NCBI GenBank assembly: GCA_036507695.1
Contig: DATCIR010000252.1
Coordinates: forward strand, 1 to 19,989
Source: JAKEGK01 sp036507695
GTDB lineage: Bacteria; Pseudomonadota; Gammaproteobacteria; SZUA-152
Length of the DNA: 19,989 nt
Direction of reading: 5' to 3'
Shown: positions 1 through 6,704 of the stretch, one piece after another
Layout of the letters: the number at the start of each line of letters is the position of its first letter
How positions within the stretch are numbered: the first letter of the stretch is position 1
The notes under the pieces: model-generated
What the model saw: the letters and a program-made list of their open reading frames with translations, nothing else
Told to the model about the DNA's origin: nothing
The model's database searches: none
Program-made: the position numbers and the translations under genes

Positions 1-522
1 TTGTTCGTTCTGGCATAGTTTCATGCCGATACCGCCACCGCCCGCAGTGCTCTTTAACATTAGCGGATAACCGATCTGCGCCGCACTTGCTAGCGCGTCA
101 TCGTTGGACTCCAGTAAACCGGTACCCGGTAACAGCGGAACCTGGTTGTTTTCGGCGAGATGGCGCGCGGTGTGCTTTAAACCAAAGGCGCGCATTTGCG
201 CGGCGGTGGGGCCGATAAATACGACGCCGTCGGCTTCGCAGCGTTGTACAAATTCGGGATTTTCACTCAAGAATCCATAGCCGGGATGCACCGCTTGCGC
301 CCCGCTTTGGCGGATGGCGGCAAATAATTTATCCTGGTCAAGATAAGTCTCGGCAACGCGCCCTTTGCCCAGTGAAAACGCCTCACCAGCGTTTATTACA
401 TGCAATGAATCCACGTCGGCAGCGTTGTATACGGCAACAGATTCGACACCGAGTTTTTTAAGCGTGCGGATAATGCGAGTGGCAATGGCGCCGCGGTTGG
501 CAATGAGGACCTTGGTAAACAT
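1..522 (-). CDS. Guanidine/urea carboxylase, N-terminal part (partial, runs off left edge)
   Basis: This is the first 174 residues of a biotin-dependent carboxylase, read from ATG at 522 toward the left edge. The visible part is the biotin carboxylase domain: an N-terminal start MFTKVLIANRGAIATRII, HPGYGFLSEN at residues 79-88, and the ATP-grasp glycine loop KSTAGGGGIGM at 157-167. The KSTAGGGGIGM and MRAFGLKHTAR stretches resemble the urea carboxylase branch rather than acetyl- or propionyl-CoA carboxylases. Enzymes of this family use ATP and bicarbonate to carboxylate urea or guanidine. The guanidine-I riboswitch and DUF1989 partners in the same operon favour guanidine as the true substrate; this is inference, because the carboxyltransferase domain that decides substrate lies outside the window. 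It is the last operon gene seen, 87 bp after its neighbour. The start lacks a strong Shine-Dalgarno sequence. Confidence 0.9.
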   Translation of the reverse strand, partial: MFTKVLIANRGAIATRIIRTLKKLGVESVAVYNAADVDSLHVINAGEAFSLGKGRVAETYLDQDKLFAAIRQSGAQAVHPGYGFLSENPEFVQRCEADGVVFIGPTAAQMRAFGLKHTARHLAENNQVPLLPGTGLLESNDDALASAAQIGYPLMLKSTAGGGGIGMKLCQNEQ

Positions 523-609
523 ACTGGCTTTTATCGTCGTCGCAGTGGCAGGCCGTCCTGCTGTGTAACGGAAATCGTACGGGCCGTCCCGCAGATCCAA
601 TGTAAAATA

Positions 610-1248
610 TTAGTCCCAAACCAGCACTTCGATCGGTGTCGGGTTATACCCATTGCAGGGATTATTCAGTTGCGGGCAATTGGAGATCAACACGATGGTA
701 TTCATACAGGCTTTCATTTCCACGTATTTGCCCGGCGCTGAAATGCCGTCTTCAAACGTCAAGCCCCCATCCGGCGTGATAGGCACGTTCATGAAAAAAT
801 TAATATTGTGGGTAATATCGCGTTTGCTCATGCCGAAGGCGTCGTTTTCTGCAACGGCCAGCATCCAGCTGTCGCGGCAGGCGTGCATGCATTTTTTCTC
901 CAGCGCGTAACGCACGGTATTGCTTTCCGTGGCGCAGGCGCCGCCCAGGGTGTCGTGACGTCCACAGGTATCGGCAATAATTTCCAGCATCACGTTGCCC
1001 AGGTTGGAAATGAGCCGGGTGCCGGCGCTGAGATACACGTTGCCCTGTTCGCGTATCGTATCCATGGCGCTGTAACGTTCCGCCGGATCAGCGGCGTTAT
1101 AGAACAAGGTATCCGCCGCCTGGTTGCCTTCCAGATCCAGGATGCGAATGGTTTGGCCTTCAGTCACGGTTTTCATGAAATAATCACCGGCCGGCACAAT
1201 GGCGCGATAAACCGCGCTATCCGCTTGCAAAGCGCTCGCTTTTATCAT
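610..1248 (-). CDS. DUF1989 / urea-carboxylase-associated protein, shorter subunit (probable carboxyguanidine deiminase, CgdAB pair)
   Basis: This 212-residue cytoplasmic protein belongs to the DUF1989 family, long annotated as urea-carboxylase-associated protein. Established work on the family shows that the paired proteins form CgdAB, which deiminates carboxyguanidine to allophanate and ammonia. Visible marks are ADTCGRHDTLGGAC at about residues 92-105, a cysteine pair in CMHAC at 120-124, NINFFMNVPI at 148-157, and a C-terminal NCPQLNNPCNGYNPTPI at 190-206. The Cys/His/Asp residues are candidates for the metal site of this family. The gene starts 3 bp after the stop of the longer DUF1989 gene, which implies translational coupling and a two-subunit complex. 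Which of the two is CgdA and which CgdB I do not assign. Length is normal and the frame is intact. Confidence 0.88.
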   Translation of the reverse strand: MIKASALQADSAVYRAIVPAGDYFMKTVTEGQTIRILDLEGNQAADTLFYNAADPAERYSAMDTIREQGNVYLSAGTRLISNLGNVMLEIIADTCGRHDTLGGACATESNTVRYALEKKCMHACRDSWMLAVAENDAFGMSKRDITHNINFFMNVPITPDGGLTFEDGISAPGKYVEMKACMNTIVLISNCPQLNNPCNGYNPTPIEVLVWD

Positions 1249-1251
1249 GGC

Positions 1252-1983
1252 TTAAGCCTCCACGCCCAGATGATAGACGTCATTGTTTTTAAAACCGCGC
1301 CGGTTTTCCGGCCGGAAGTTTTTGCAATAGTCATCATCCGTGACCGGCGCCGCTTTACGAATCTGATAACGGACTGGTTTTCGAGGGTAGTCGTTGGCAT
1401 TCGTCAGCGGGTGCGGGCAGGTGTGCAGTAACACCAGGGTGTCCATTTCAAAACGCAACTCCACGTAATTACCGGCCTGGCTGTTATTGGCGGCGTAACG
1501 CAGGCTGCCATGATCATCGACAGCCACCTTGCTGAAGAAATTAAGGTTGGCCGCCATGTCTTCGATGCCAAGGCCATACTTGGCCAGTTCCACCAGAAAG
1601 CTATTATGGCCGTTTTGATACCAGTCGTTACGATAATCCTGGTAGGAGTGCTCGCCCCATTTTTTGTTAACCATGGCTTTGGTCAGGTTACCGCACACGG
1701 TGTCGTGCCAGCCGGCGGTGTCTTCCACAATCGAGCAAAAGATCCTGCCCATATCCGAATACAGGCAATTGCCTTTGGTGAGCTTAAACGTATGCTGGCA
1801 CTTTAAGGTATCAGGCGCGTTGTAGCGTTCCAGCAAATTCACGGGATTGTAAAACAACATGCCCACATTGGCGCCGCCTTCTTCGTCAATGAGACGTAGC
1901 GACGTGCCACGGCGCATTCGCAGTGACCAATGACATCCGCCGGCGAGGCGGTCTTCATACAATAGTGCGTTGTTGTCCGTCAT
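1252..1983 (-). CDS. DUF1989 / urea-carboxylase-associated protein, longer subunit (probable carboxyguanidine deiminase, CgdAB pair)
   Basis: This 243-residue protein is the second DUF1989 family member in the operon. It shares the fold signature of its neighbour: an ANVGMLFYNP segment near residues 38-47, a VEDTAGWHDTVCG motif at about 86-98, an NLNFFSKV segment at 147-154, and a TCPHPLTNANDYPRKPV motif at 188-204. Relative to the shorter partner it has an extra C-terminal tail of roughly 30 residues rich in charged and aromatic residues. It would pair with the 212-residue protein to hydrolyse carboxyguanidine after the carboxylase step. It begins 12 bp after the ABC ATPase stop and has a GGGAG-type ribosome site in that gap. 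Substrate assignment rests on family knowledge plus the riboswitch and not on visible residues alone. Confidence 0.88.
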   Translation of the reverse strand: MTDNNALLYEDRLAGGCHWSLRMRRGTSLRLIDEEGGANVGMLFYNPVNLLERYNAPDTLKCQHTFKLTKGNCLYSDMGRIFCSIVEDTAGWHDTVCGNLTKAMVNKKWGEHSYQDYRNDWYQNGHNSFLVELAKYGLGIEDMAANLNFFSKVAVDDHGSLRYAANNSQAGNYVELRFEMDTLVLLHTCPHPLTNANDYPRKPVRYQIRKAAPVTDDDYCKNFRPENRRGFKNNDVYHLGVEA

Positions 1984-1995
1984 GACGGTCTCCCT

Positions 1996-2781
1996 TTAGG
2001 CCGCATGTTCCTTGCGGCTCTGTGCGAGCGATTGATCAATTCCATTCAGCGTGGACTTATCACATTTATCGACCGGAATATCATAGGTGATCGTGGCGCC
2101 ATAGGCATTGGGCGCCTGGGCATCGTGCCGGATTTTATCAAACACCCACAAGCGCGTGCCGAGGTAAAAGCCTTCTTTCAAATCATGGGTGATCATGAAG
2201 ATATTGATTTTGGTTTTGTTCCAGATTTTCAAAATCAATTCGTGCATGTCGGCGCGGATGCCGGGGTCCAGGGCGCCAAAAGGTTCATCGAGCAGCAATA
2301 TTTTAGGTTGTTTCATCAAGGCCTGGGCGATCGCCAGGCGCTGCTGCATGCCGCCGGACAGTTCATGGGGATATTGGTGCGCCGCATGTTGCAGGCCGAC
2401 CATGGATAACATCTCCCGGGCCAGTGCCTCCGCCTGCCGGCGTGCCGCGCCAAACAAATGCGCGATGAAGCGGGATTGTTCCAGCTCCTTGGCCAATAGC
2501 AGATTCTGCAGCGCGGTTAAATGCGGGAACACGGAGTATTTCTGAAACACAATGCCGCGGTCTGCGCCCGGTTCCTGCGGGATGGGTTTACCGTTCATTA
2601 AAATTTTTCCGCGCGTCGGGAATTCGGTGCCTAACAGCATTTTCAGGAACGTGGTTTTGCCGCAACCCGAGGTGCCCACAATGGTAATGAACTCACCGGC
2701 CTGCACTTTGGTTTTCACGCGCTCCAGCACCACGTTGCCGCCGTAGGTTTTCCAGATATCGTCGACCTCGATAAAACTCAT
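1996..2781 (-). CDS. ABC transporter ATP-binding protein (NitT/TauT type, guanidine/urea-associated)
   Basis: This 261-residue cytoplasmic ATPase powers the import system of the operon. Walker A is GTSGCGKTT at residues 36-44, the ABC signature is LSGGM at 141-145, Walker B is ILLLDEP at 161-167, and the switch histidine is in MITHD at 197-200. The C-terminal 60 residues (from about 205) are specific to this subgroup found next to urea-carboxylase genes and contain no recognised regulatory domain. Its ATG overlaps the stop of the permease gene in an ATGA junction (2778-2781), so translation is probably coupled and subunits are made in step. The likely cargo is guanidine or a related small nitrogen compound; this is inferred from the operon and leader. 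Confidence 0.93.
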   Translation of the reverse strand: MSFIEVDDIWKTYGGNVVLERVKTKVQAGEFITIVGTSGCGKTTFLKMLLGTEFPTRGKILMNGKPIPQEPGADRGIVFQKYSVFPHLTALQNLLLAKELEQSRFIAHLFGAARRQAEALAREMLSMVGLQHAAHQYPHELSGGMQQRLAIAQALMKQPKILLLDEPFGALDPGIRADMHELILKIWNKTKINIFMITHDLKEGFYLGTRLWVFDKIRHDAQAPNAYGATITYDIPVDKCDKSTLNGIDQSLAQSRKEHAA

Positions 2782-3605
2782 GACTTGTCTCTCATCTGGC
2801 CGTGGAACCAGGGAAAGGCGCGATAAGAAATCTGGCGCAAAACCCAGTCAGTGAGGAACGCCAGGAACGTAATCCATACCACGTAGGGAAGAATAACGTC
2901 CATGGACAAGTAACGCCGCACCAGAAAAATGCGATAACCCAGTCCTTGCTCCGCCGCAATAGCTTCCGCCGCAATGAGGAATAACCAGGCCGGCCCCAGC
3001 GACAGCCGCACGCCTTGTATCAAGCGCGGCAGAATTTGCGGCATGATGACTCTGAGTATGACTTGCCAGGTGGAAGCGCCCAGGGTTTGCGCCTTGATGA
3101 GTTGCTCCGCTGGCAGTTCCATGGTTCGCGCCTGCAGATCGCGCATGATAAACGGCGTAATACCGATCACGATCAGCATCACTTTGGACAATTCACCCAA
3201 CCCGAAAATAATAAACAGGATAGGCAGGATCGCCATCGGAGGTATGAGCGACAAAGTGGTGATATAAGGGGATAGATTAGCGCGTACCAGCGGTAGAGCG
3301 CCGTTCAGTATTCCTACCACGAGTCCAAGCAGGGCGGCGATCAACACACCCAACAATAAACGCTGCAAACTAGCGGTGGTGTCGCTCCATAATTCATAGT
3401 CGCCGGTGCGTTTGCTGGGTTCAAAGGCCATGCGTTCAATGGCGTCACCGATCGTGGCAAACGACGGCGTTAGTTTATCATTGGGATTAGCTTCCAAGCG
3501 CGCGCCGGACGCCCAGAGATACACGATAATGGTAAGGATAAAGGGCAGCATGCCCAGCAACACCTTGCCCACCGTGCCCGGATGGATGTTCATCACACGT
3601 TTCAT
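2778..3605 (-). CDS. ABC transporter permease (NitT/TauT type)
   Basis: This 275-residue inner-membrane protein is the channel subunit. It has a hydrophobic N-terminal segment at about residues 14-32, a periplasmic stretch with SFATIGDAIERM, then several membrane segments from about residue 80 on (for example LLLGVLIAALLGLVVGIL and LIPPMAILPILFIIFGLG). The ATPase-docking EAA-like loop is EQLIKAQTLGASTWQVILRV near residues 168-187. These are the marks of the binding-protein-dependent permease family. The ATG at 3605 has a GGGA ribosome site a few bases upstream; an internal ATG at codon 5 is a less likely start. A perfect 8-bp stem hairpin sits just before it. One permease gene implies a homodimer in the complex. 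Confidence 0.93.
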   Translation of the reverse strand: MKRVMNIHPGTVGKVLLGMLPFILTIIVYLWASGARLEANPNDKLTPSFATIGDAIERMAFEPSKRTGDYELWSDTTASLQRLLLGVLIAALLGLVVGILNGALPLVRANLSPYITTLSLIPPMAILPILFIIFGLGELSKVMLIVIGITPFIMRDLQARTMELPAEQLIKAQTLGASTWQVILRVIMPQILPRLIQGVRLSLGPAWLFLIAAEAIAAEQGLGYRIFLVRRYLSMDVILPYVVWITFLAFLTDWVLRQISYRAFPWFHGQMRDKS

Positions 3606-3623
3606 GGTCCCGTTCCGCAGGAG

Positions 3624-3649
3624 GAGGGGCTCGTGCCAGCAAGCCCCTC
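3624..3649 (-). other. Intercistronic hairpin between substrate-binding protein and permease genes
   Basis: A perfect 8-bp inverted repeat, GAGGGGCT and AGCCCCTC with a 10-nt loop, lies in the 89-bp gap between the two transporter genes. It has no following U-run, so it does not look like a full terminator. Such hairpins commonly protect the upstream message and help make more binding protein than membrane subunits. That role is inferred here. Confidence 0.55.
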
Positions 3650-3694
3650 GTGTAAAAACGCAGCTGGTTCTTTTGTTTATCTACAGTTGTTTAG

Positions 3695-4771
3695 TTACAG
3701 TTTGCCATCCGCCGCCATTTTCATATACGAAGGGTCAAAGCGCAATTTCACATTGCCGGAACTTCCGTAGACTCCGGCGGGCATCTCGATGCCGATAAAT
3801 CCGGCATCCGGCGCGCCTTCACCCAGCAAGCCATGGGCAAAACTGAACTCGGCCACGTATTGCATGGTGGTCTTTAACTTGGGGCTATTGGTAAATGCAA
3901 CGGCGTTTTTAGCGTCGTAAAACATTTCGGTGGTGGCCAGCTGCGCTTCATAGCCTTTGAGATCCGTGCCGGAGGCGGTAGCCATGAACGTGCGGGCTGT
4001 TTTGGCTTTGGGTGATCCATCCTTCATGGCCGCCATGATTTCATACCACGCGCCGGTCAGCGCCTTGCCGAACTTGGGGTTGTCCTTGAGGGTTTTGGTG
4101 TTGACCACCATCAGGTCGATAATTTCGCCGGGAATCTTGGCGGAGTCAAATACCTTGGCGCTGTTCGGCATGGCGGTGATTTCACTGAGCAGGGGATTCC
4201 AGGTGACCACGGAGGTAACGCCAGGCGTGGCATAGGCCGCCACCAGGTCGGCATCCGAGGTATTGACCACCGTGATGTCCTTCTCTGACAGGCCCACGCT
4301 TTCCAACGCGCGCGCCAGGAGGTAGTGGGAGACGCTGAGTTCCACCAGGTTGACCTTCTGGCCTTTGATATCTTTTAACGCAGGCTTGCCTTTGAGCACG
4401 ATGCCGTCGTTACCGTTGGAGAAGTCGCCGACCACCAAGGCGGTGGAGTCCACGCCACCGGCTGCCGGAATTGTCAGGGCGTCCATGTTTGTCATGGTGC
4501 AGCCGTCATATGCGCCGGCGGTGTATTGGTTGATGGATTCAATGTAGTCGTTGATCTGCACTACATCGATGCTGATGCCGTATTTGGCAGCCCATTTTTT
4601 TACGATGCCTTCTTTGGCGCCGTAGTCCCAGGGCATCCAACCCACATAAATGGACCAGCACACTTTAAAATTGTCTTTAGCGTAGAGCGGGGTGGTGGTA
4701 ATGGCGGATACGGCAAGCAGGATAAATAGTAAAGCCAACTTTCTACGTAATTTCAGTCTATGTGGTTTCAT
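3695..4771 (-). CDS. ABC transporter periplasmic substrate-binding protein (NitT/TauT-like, guanidine/urea-associated)
   Basis: This 358-residue secreted protein captures the substrate in the periplasm. I chose the ATG at 4771 over an in-frame ATG at 4813 because AAAGGGAG lies at good spacing upstream of it and because it starts a clean signal peptide: basic MKPHRLKLRRK, hydrophobic LALLFILLAVSAI, then TTTPLYA before mature KDNFKVCW. The mature part has the TauA/SsuA-like layout: KVCWSIYVGWMPWDYG at the front, CTMTNMDALTIPAAGGVDSTAL in the first lobe, and VVTWNPLLSEI later. It is the first gene of the operon, about 120 nt after the riboswitch core. The ligand is probably guanidine, inferred from the leader and downstream enzymes; no binding residues can be assigned from sequence alone. 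Confidence 0.92.
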   Translation of the reverse strand: MKPHRLKLRRKLALLFILLAVSAITTTPLYAKDNFKVCWSIYVGWMPWDYGAKEGIVKKWAAKYGISIDVVQINDYIESINQYTAGAYDGCTMTNMDALTIPAAGGVDSTALVVGDFSNGNDGIVLKGKPALKDIKGQKVNLVELSVSHYLLARALESVGLSEKDITVVNTSDADLVAAYATPGVTSVVTWNPLLSEITAMPNSAKVFDSAKIPGEIIDLMVVNTKTLKDNPKFGKALTGAWYEIMAAMKDGSPKAKTARTFMATASGTDLKGYEAQLATTEMFYDAKNAVAFTNSPKLKTTMQYVAEFSFAHGLLGEGAPDAGFIGIEMPAGVYGSSGNVKLRFDPSYMKMAADGKL

Positions 4772-4826
4772 GGTAAAACTCCCTTTCGAGGCGACACGGT
4801 TGAAAAACTTCATTGGATAAAACGTT

Positions 4827-4856
4827 TACTCGATAAAAACATACTCGATAAAAACA
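4827..4856. repeat. Perfect 15-bp tandem duplication in the operon leader
   Basis: The 15-bp unit TACTCGATAAAAACA occurs twice head to tail (4827-4841 and 4842-4856) with no mismatch. Read on the minus strand, each copy begins with a run of five U residues after TG, so the U-run downstream of the riboswitch hairpin is doubled. It lies between the riboswitch and the first gene. Confidence 0.95.
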
Positions 4857-4863
4857 GTGCACA

Positions 4864-4897
4864 GGAGGAACCAGCGGCTTCATGCTGTTGAACCTCC
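4864..4897 (-). promoter_or_regulatory. Putative expression-platform hairpin of the riboswitch
   Basis: On the minus strand GGAGG (4897-4893) can pair with CCTCC (4868-4864), and AACAGC with GCTGGTT with one bulged G, giving a stem of about 11 bp. The 5' arm reuses the GGGAG end of the conserved riboswitch 3' motif, so aptamer and hairpin would exclude each other, as expected for an ON switch that prevents termination. The U5 run follows only after nine more bases, so it is a weak classical terminator; pausing or another mechanism is possible. Confidence 0.5.
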
Positions 4898-5020
4898 CGG
4901 GCTTTTATCCCGCCGTGTAACCGCGCCGCTGAGCCACTCACAAGTGCGGCAGGTCGATCGCTCTCGGACCAGGCGTTTAGTTTGTATGAATGCATACATA
5001 AACCGGAACCCTAGCGATCC
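4893..5020 (-). ncRNA. Guanidine-I riboswitch (ykkC RNA)
   Basis: The minus-strand leader holds the conserved ykkC blocks in the right order: CGCTAGGGTTCCGG (5016-5003), a TGTATG/CATACA hairpin, CTGGTCCGAGAGCG (4972-4959), a variable GC-rich hairpin arm, and ACACGGCGGGA-TAAAA-GCCCGGGAG (4918-4894). CGCT and AGCG of the first two blocks can close a helix. This RNA class binds guanidinium and turns on downstream genes for guanidine export or breakdown. Here it precedes an ABC importer, two DUF1989 proteins and a urea-type carboxylase, a known arrangement for guanidine use. The match was made by eye to the class consensus; outer boundaries are approximate. Confidence 0.92.
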
Positions 5021-5088
5021 ATTGTCGAATTTTTCAGGCACCGTTTTGTACACGAAGCCGTTAATTCCCAGATGCTGCAGGTACAAAC

Positions 5089-5104
5089 AGCACAGAATGT
5101 GCCA
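5089..5104 (-). promoter_or_regulatory. Putative sigma-54 (RpoN) promoter, -24/-12
   Basis: On the minus strand TGGCACATTCTGTGCT matches the RpoN consensus TGGCACR-N4-TTGCW at all positions but one, with the required GG and GC ten bases apart. It lies about 70 bp upstream of the riboswitch core, predicting a start site near 5078. RpoN control fits a nitrogen-source operon. Sequence match only. Confidence 0.6.
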
Positions 5105-5146
5105 CGCTATAAAATCAACGAGTTACAGTTCGGCGATGAATTCCGG

Positions 5147-5193
5147 TGAGCTAAAGTGGTGCAATGAAATTAATGGCGATCAGGTTTGGTGCG
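5147..5193 (-). promoter_or_regulatory. Putative NtrC-like sites upstream of the sigma-54 promoter
   Basis: A 17-bp stretch at 5147-5163 ends in a perfect NtrC half-site TGGTGCA with a weak partner half. A second near-perfect half-site TGGTGCG lies at 5187-5193, exactly 30 bp away, about three helical turns. They sit roughly 80 and 110 bp upstream of the predicted start, a usual place for enhancer sites. The degenerate left halves make this tentative. Confidence 0.35.
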
Positions 5194-5235
5194 CTGGACA
5201 CATAGCTGTCAGTATAACGAGTGATTTTGAGAAAT

Positions 5236-5267
5236 AAAAAAGCCTGGAATAACTCCCGGGCTTTTTT
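5236..5267 (-). terminator. nadK intrinsic terminator (bidirectional in form)
   Basis: A 12-bp stem (5236-5247 with 5256-5267, one G-U pair) with an 8-nt loop is flanked by A6 and T6, so an RNA from either strand ends in U6. It stands 20 bp past the nadK stop on the minus strand and insulates nadK from the guanidine operon promoter that begins just downstream. Confidence 0.85.
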
Positions 5268-5286
5268 GTGCGGGCAGTTAACACGC

Positions 5287-6165
5287 TTACAAGCGTTTTC
5301 CCCAATGCAACTTGGCGCGCAGCATCGCGTAATAATCGTAACTTTTGGGGTGAATCAATCGAACCAAATGTTCTTCCCGGCCAATATGAATCCGGTCCTC
5401 TGCTTGCAGTCCCAAATTGATCTGGCCATCGCAGGTCACCTGGGCTTCCGCCTGGTTGCAGTCTTTGACAATGATTTTGATTTCACTGTCGGCGTACACC
5501 ACGATGGGCCGGTAAGACATGGAGTGGGGACAGATCGGCACCAAGACGATGGCGTGCAGGCTCGGATGCAGAATAGGTCCGCCGCCGGATAAAGCGTAGC
5601 CCGTTGAACCAGTCGGAGTGGAAACGATTATGCCGTCCGAGCGCGTGGAATTGATAAACTGACCATCGATATAGGTCTCATATTCCAGCATCCTGGCGCC
5701 ATTCCATTTATGCACCACAACATCGTTAAACGCGCTGCTTTGGCTGATGAGTTCACCATGGCGGTAAATACGGGTGCGTAACAATCCGCGGGGTTCTTCG
5801 TTGTACTCACCGGCAAATACCTGGTCGAGCTTTGCTTCGAAATCGGAAGGGGAAATATCGGTCAGGAAACCCAAGCGGCCCAGGTTTATGCCAAGCAAGG
5901 GCACATCATGGCTGAACAGGCTGCGTGCCGCGTTTAATAAGGTGCCGTCACCACCGACTATAATGGCAAGATCAACGGTTTTACCCAGGGTTTGCCGTTC
6001 CAGTACTTCGTGGGGCAAACCCAGGTTCAATTCCGCGGTAATTTTATCCAGATAGACTTCAAATCCTTTTGCGAGCAGATAGGTGCTCAGGTTCTTGATC
6101 GTGTCGATGACCCGGTCATCGCCATGTTTGCCAATAATCCCAATTTTTTTGAAAGTTGATTCCAT
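5287..6165 (-). CDS. nadK: NAD kinase
   Basis: This 292-residue cytoplasmic enzyme phosphorylates NAD to NADP using ATP. The diagnostic GGDGT loop is at residues 71-75, followed by the LGINLGRLGFLTD motif at 91-103, NDVVVHK at 147-153, TPTGSTGY at 183-190 and SGGGP at 193-197, all in the family order. Length matches bacterial NadK. The ATG at 6165 has AAGGTG about 11 nt upstream. It is transcribed alone toward a strong terminator, away from hrcA, with which it shares a non-coding interval; nadK next to hrcA is a familiar neighbourhood in beta- and gammaproteobacteria. Confidence 0.97.
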   Translation of the reverse strand: MESTFKKIGIIGKHGDDRVIDTIKNLSTYLLAKGFEVYLDKITAELNLGLPHEVLERQTLGKTVDLAIIVGGDGTLLNAARSLFSHDVPLLGINLGRLGFLTDISPSDFEAKLDQVFAGEYNEEPRGLLRTRIYRHGELISQSSAFNDVVVHKWNGARMLEYETYIDGQFINSTRSDGIIVSTPTGSTGYALSGGGPILHPSLHAIVLVPICPHSMSYRPIVVYADSEIKIIVKDCNQAEAQVTCDGQINLGLQAEDRIHIGREEHLVRLIHPKSYDYYAMLRAKLHWGKRL

Positions 6166-6507
6166 AAGTTTATCTACACCTTATATGCCGTCGGAAGTTT
6201 CTTGTTGTTGTAACGGATAGCGGTGATCGGCGGAAAAGTGCGTAACGCCGCCTGTCTATCTTGTCGGCGTGCGACTTGAACCTTGCAGGATTTTGCGGAT
6301 GTATTTGAACATATTTCACAAAACTCAACGTTTCTGCCTTCCGTTGCGGTCAAAATGATTGCCCCTTTCTTATCCGTTGTTGCCTTATCGTCAATATGTT
6401 GCAAGACTCGCAACATCTTTATGTTTTATGTCCCAGTCATCCGGTCGGCCCATGTGTCCTACAGGCACACAGTATTACCGCAGGAGATTTAGGTGGTATT
6501 GCCCAAT

Positions 6508-6523
6508 TACCTGACTTCAGGTA
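6508..6523. promoter_or_regulatory. 16-bp palindrome, possible operator upstream of hrcA
   Basis: TACCTGA-CT-TCAGGTA is a perfect 7-bp inverted repeat with a 2-bp centre, about 180 bp before the hrcA start. Its form suits a dimeric repressor or activator. It does not match CIRCE, LexA or another operator I recognise. Confidence 0.35.
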
Positions 6524-6567
6524 GTAAATATAGCGTTGATTTCAAGGCTTTTAAATATTGGATAGTG

Positions 6568-6599
6568 CTTGAGTTTAAAAAACGGAATTCGCCCCAATA
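6568..6599 (+). promoter_or_regulatory. Weak sigma-32-like promoter candidate for hrcA
   Basis: CTTGAGT (6568-6574) and CCCCAATA (6592-6599) resemble the -35 and -10 boxes of heat-shock promoters, but the 17-bp spacer is longer than usual. It lies about 100 bp before hrcA. Tentative. Confidence 0.35.
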
Positions 6600-6704
6600 A
6601 TCCCCCTACCAGCTGCCTTGGCGCACGGATCAGGGCAATGCTAAAGTAATGGTAGCGTAGATTCGCTTGCTAATAAATCGATATTGTTTCAATTGACGCG
6701 GTAC

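Larger units (their letters stand above)
6166..6704. other. Divergent non-coding interval between nadK and hrcA
   Basis: About 540 bp with no convincing gene. It holds an inverted repeat ATGTTGC-N7-GCAACAT (6396-6416), a near-perfect palindrome at 6508-6523 and a weak sigma-32-like promoter at 6568-6599. An 80-codon minus-strand frame (6174-6416) starts inside the first repeat and ends just before nadK, but looks like chance. Promoters for nadK must lie here; none stands out. Confidence 0.6.

Noticed and set aside
4772..4813. Upstream ATG for the substrate-binding protein (14 extra residues)
   Set aside because: It would put a non-signal extension before a clean signal peptide and would bury the AAAGGGAG ribosome site of the ATG at 4771.
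4810..5237. Several open frames on both strands across 4810-5237
   Set aside because: They cross the riboswitch, sigma-54 promoter and tandem repeat, have no recognisable protein features, and lie in functional non-coding sequence.
6174..6416. 80-codon minus-strand frame just before nadK
   Set aside because: Its start lies inside an inverted repeat, there is no convincing ribosome site, and composition matches no known domain. It cannot be fully excluded because it ends 8 bp before nadK.
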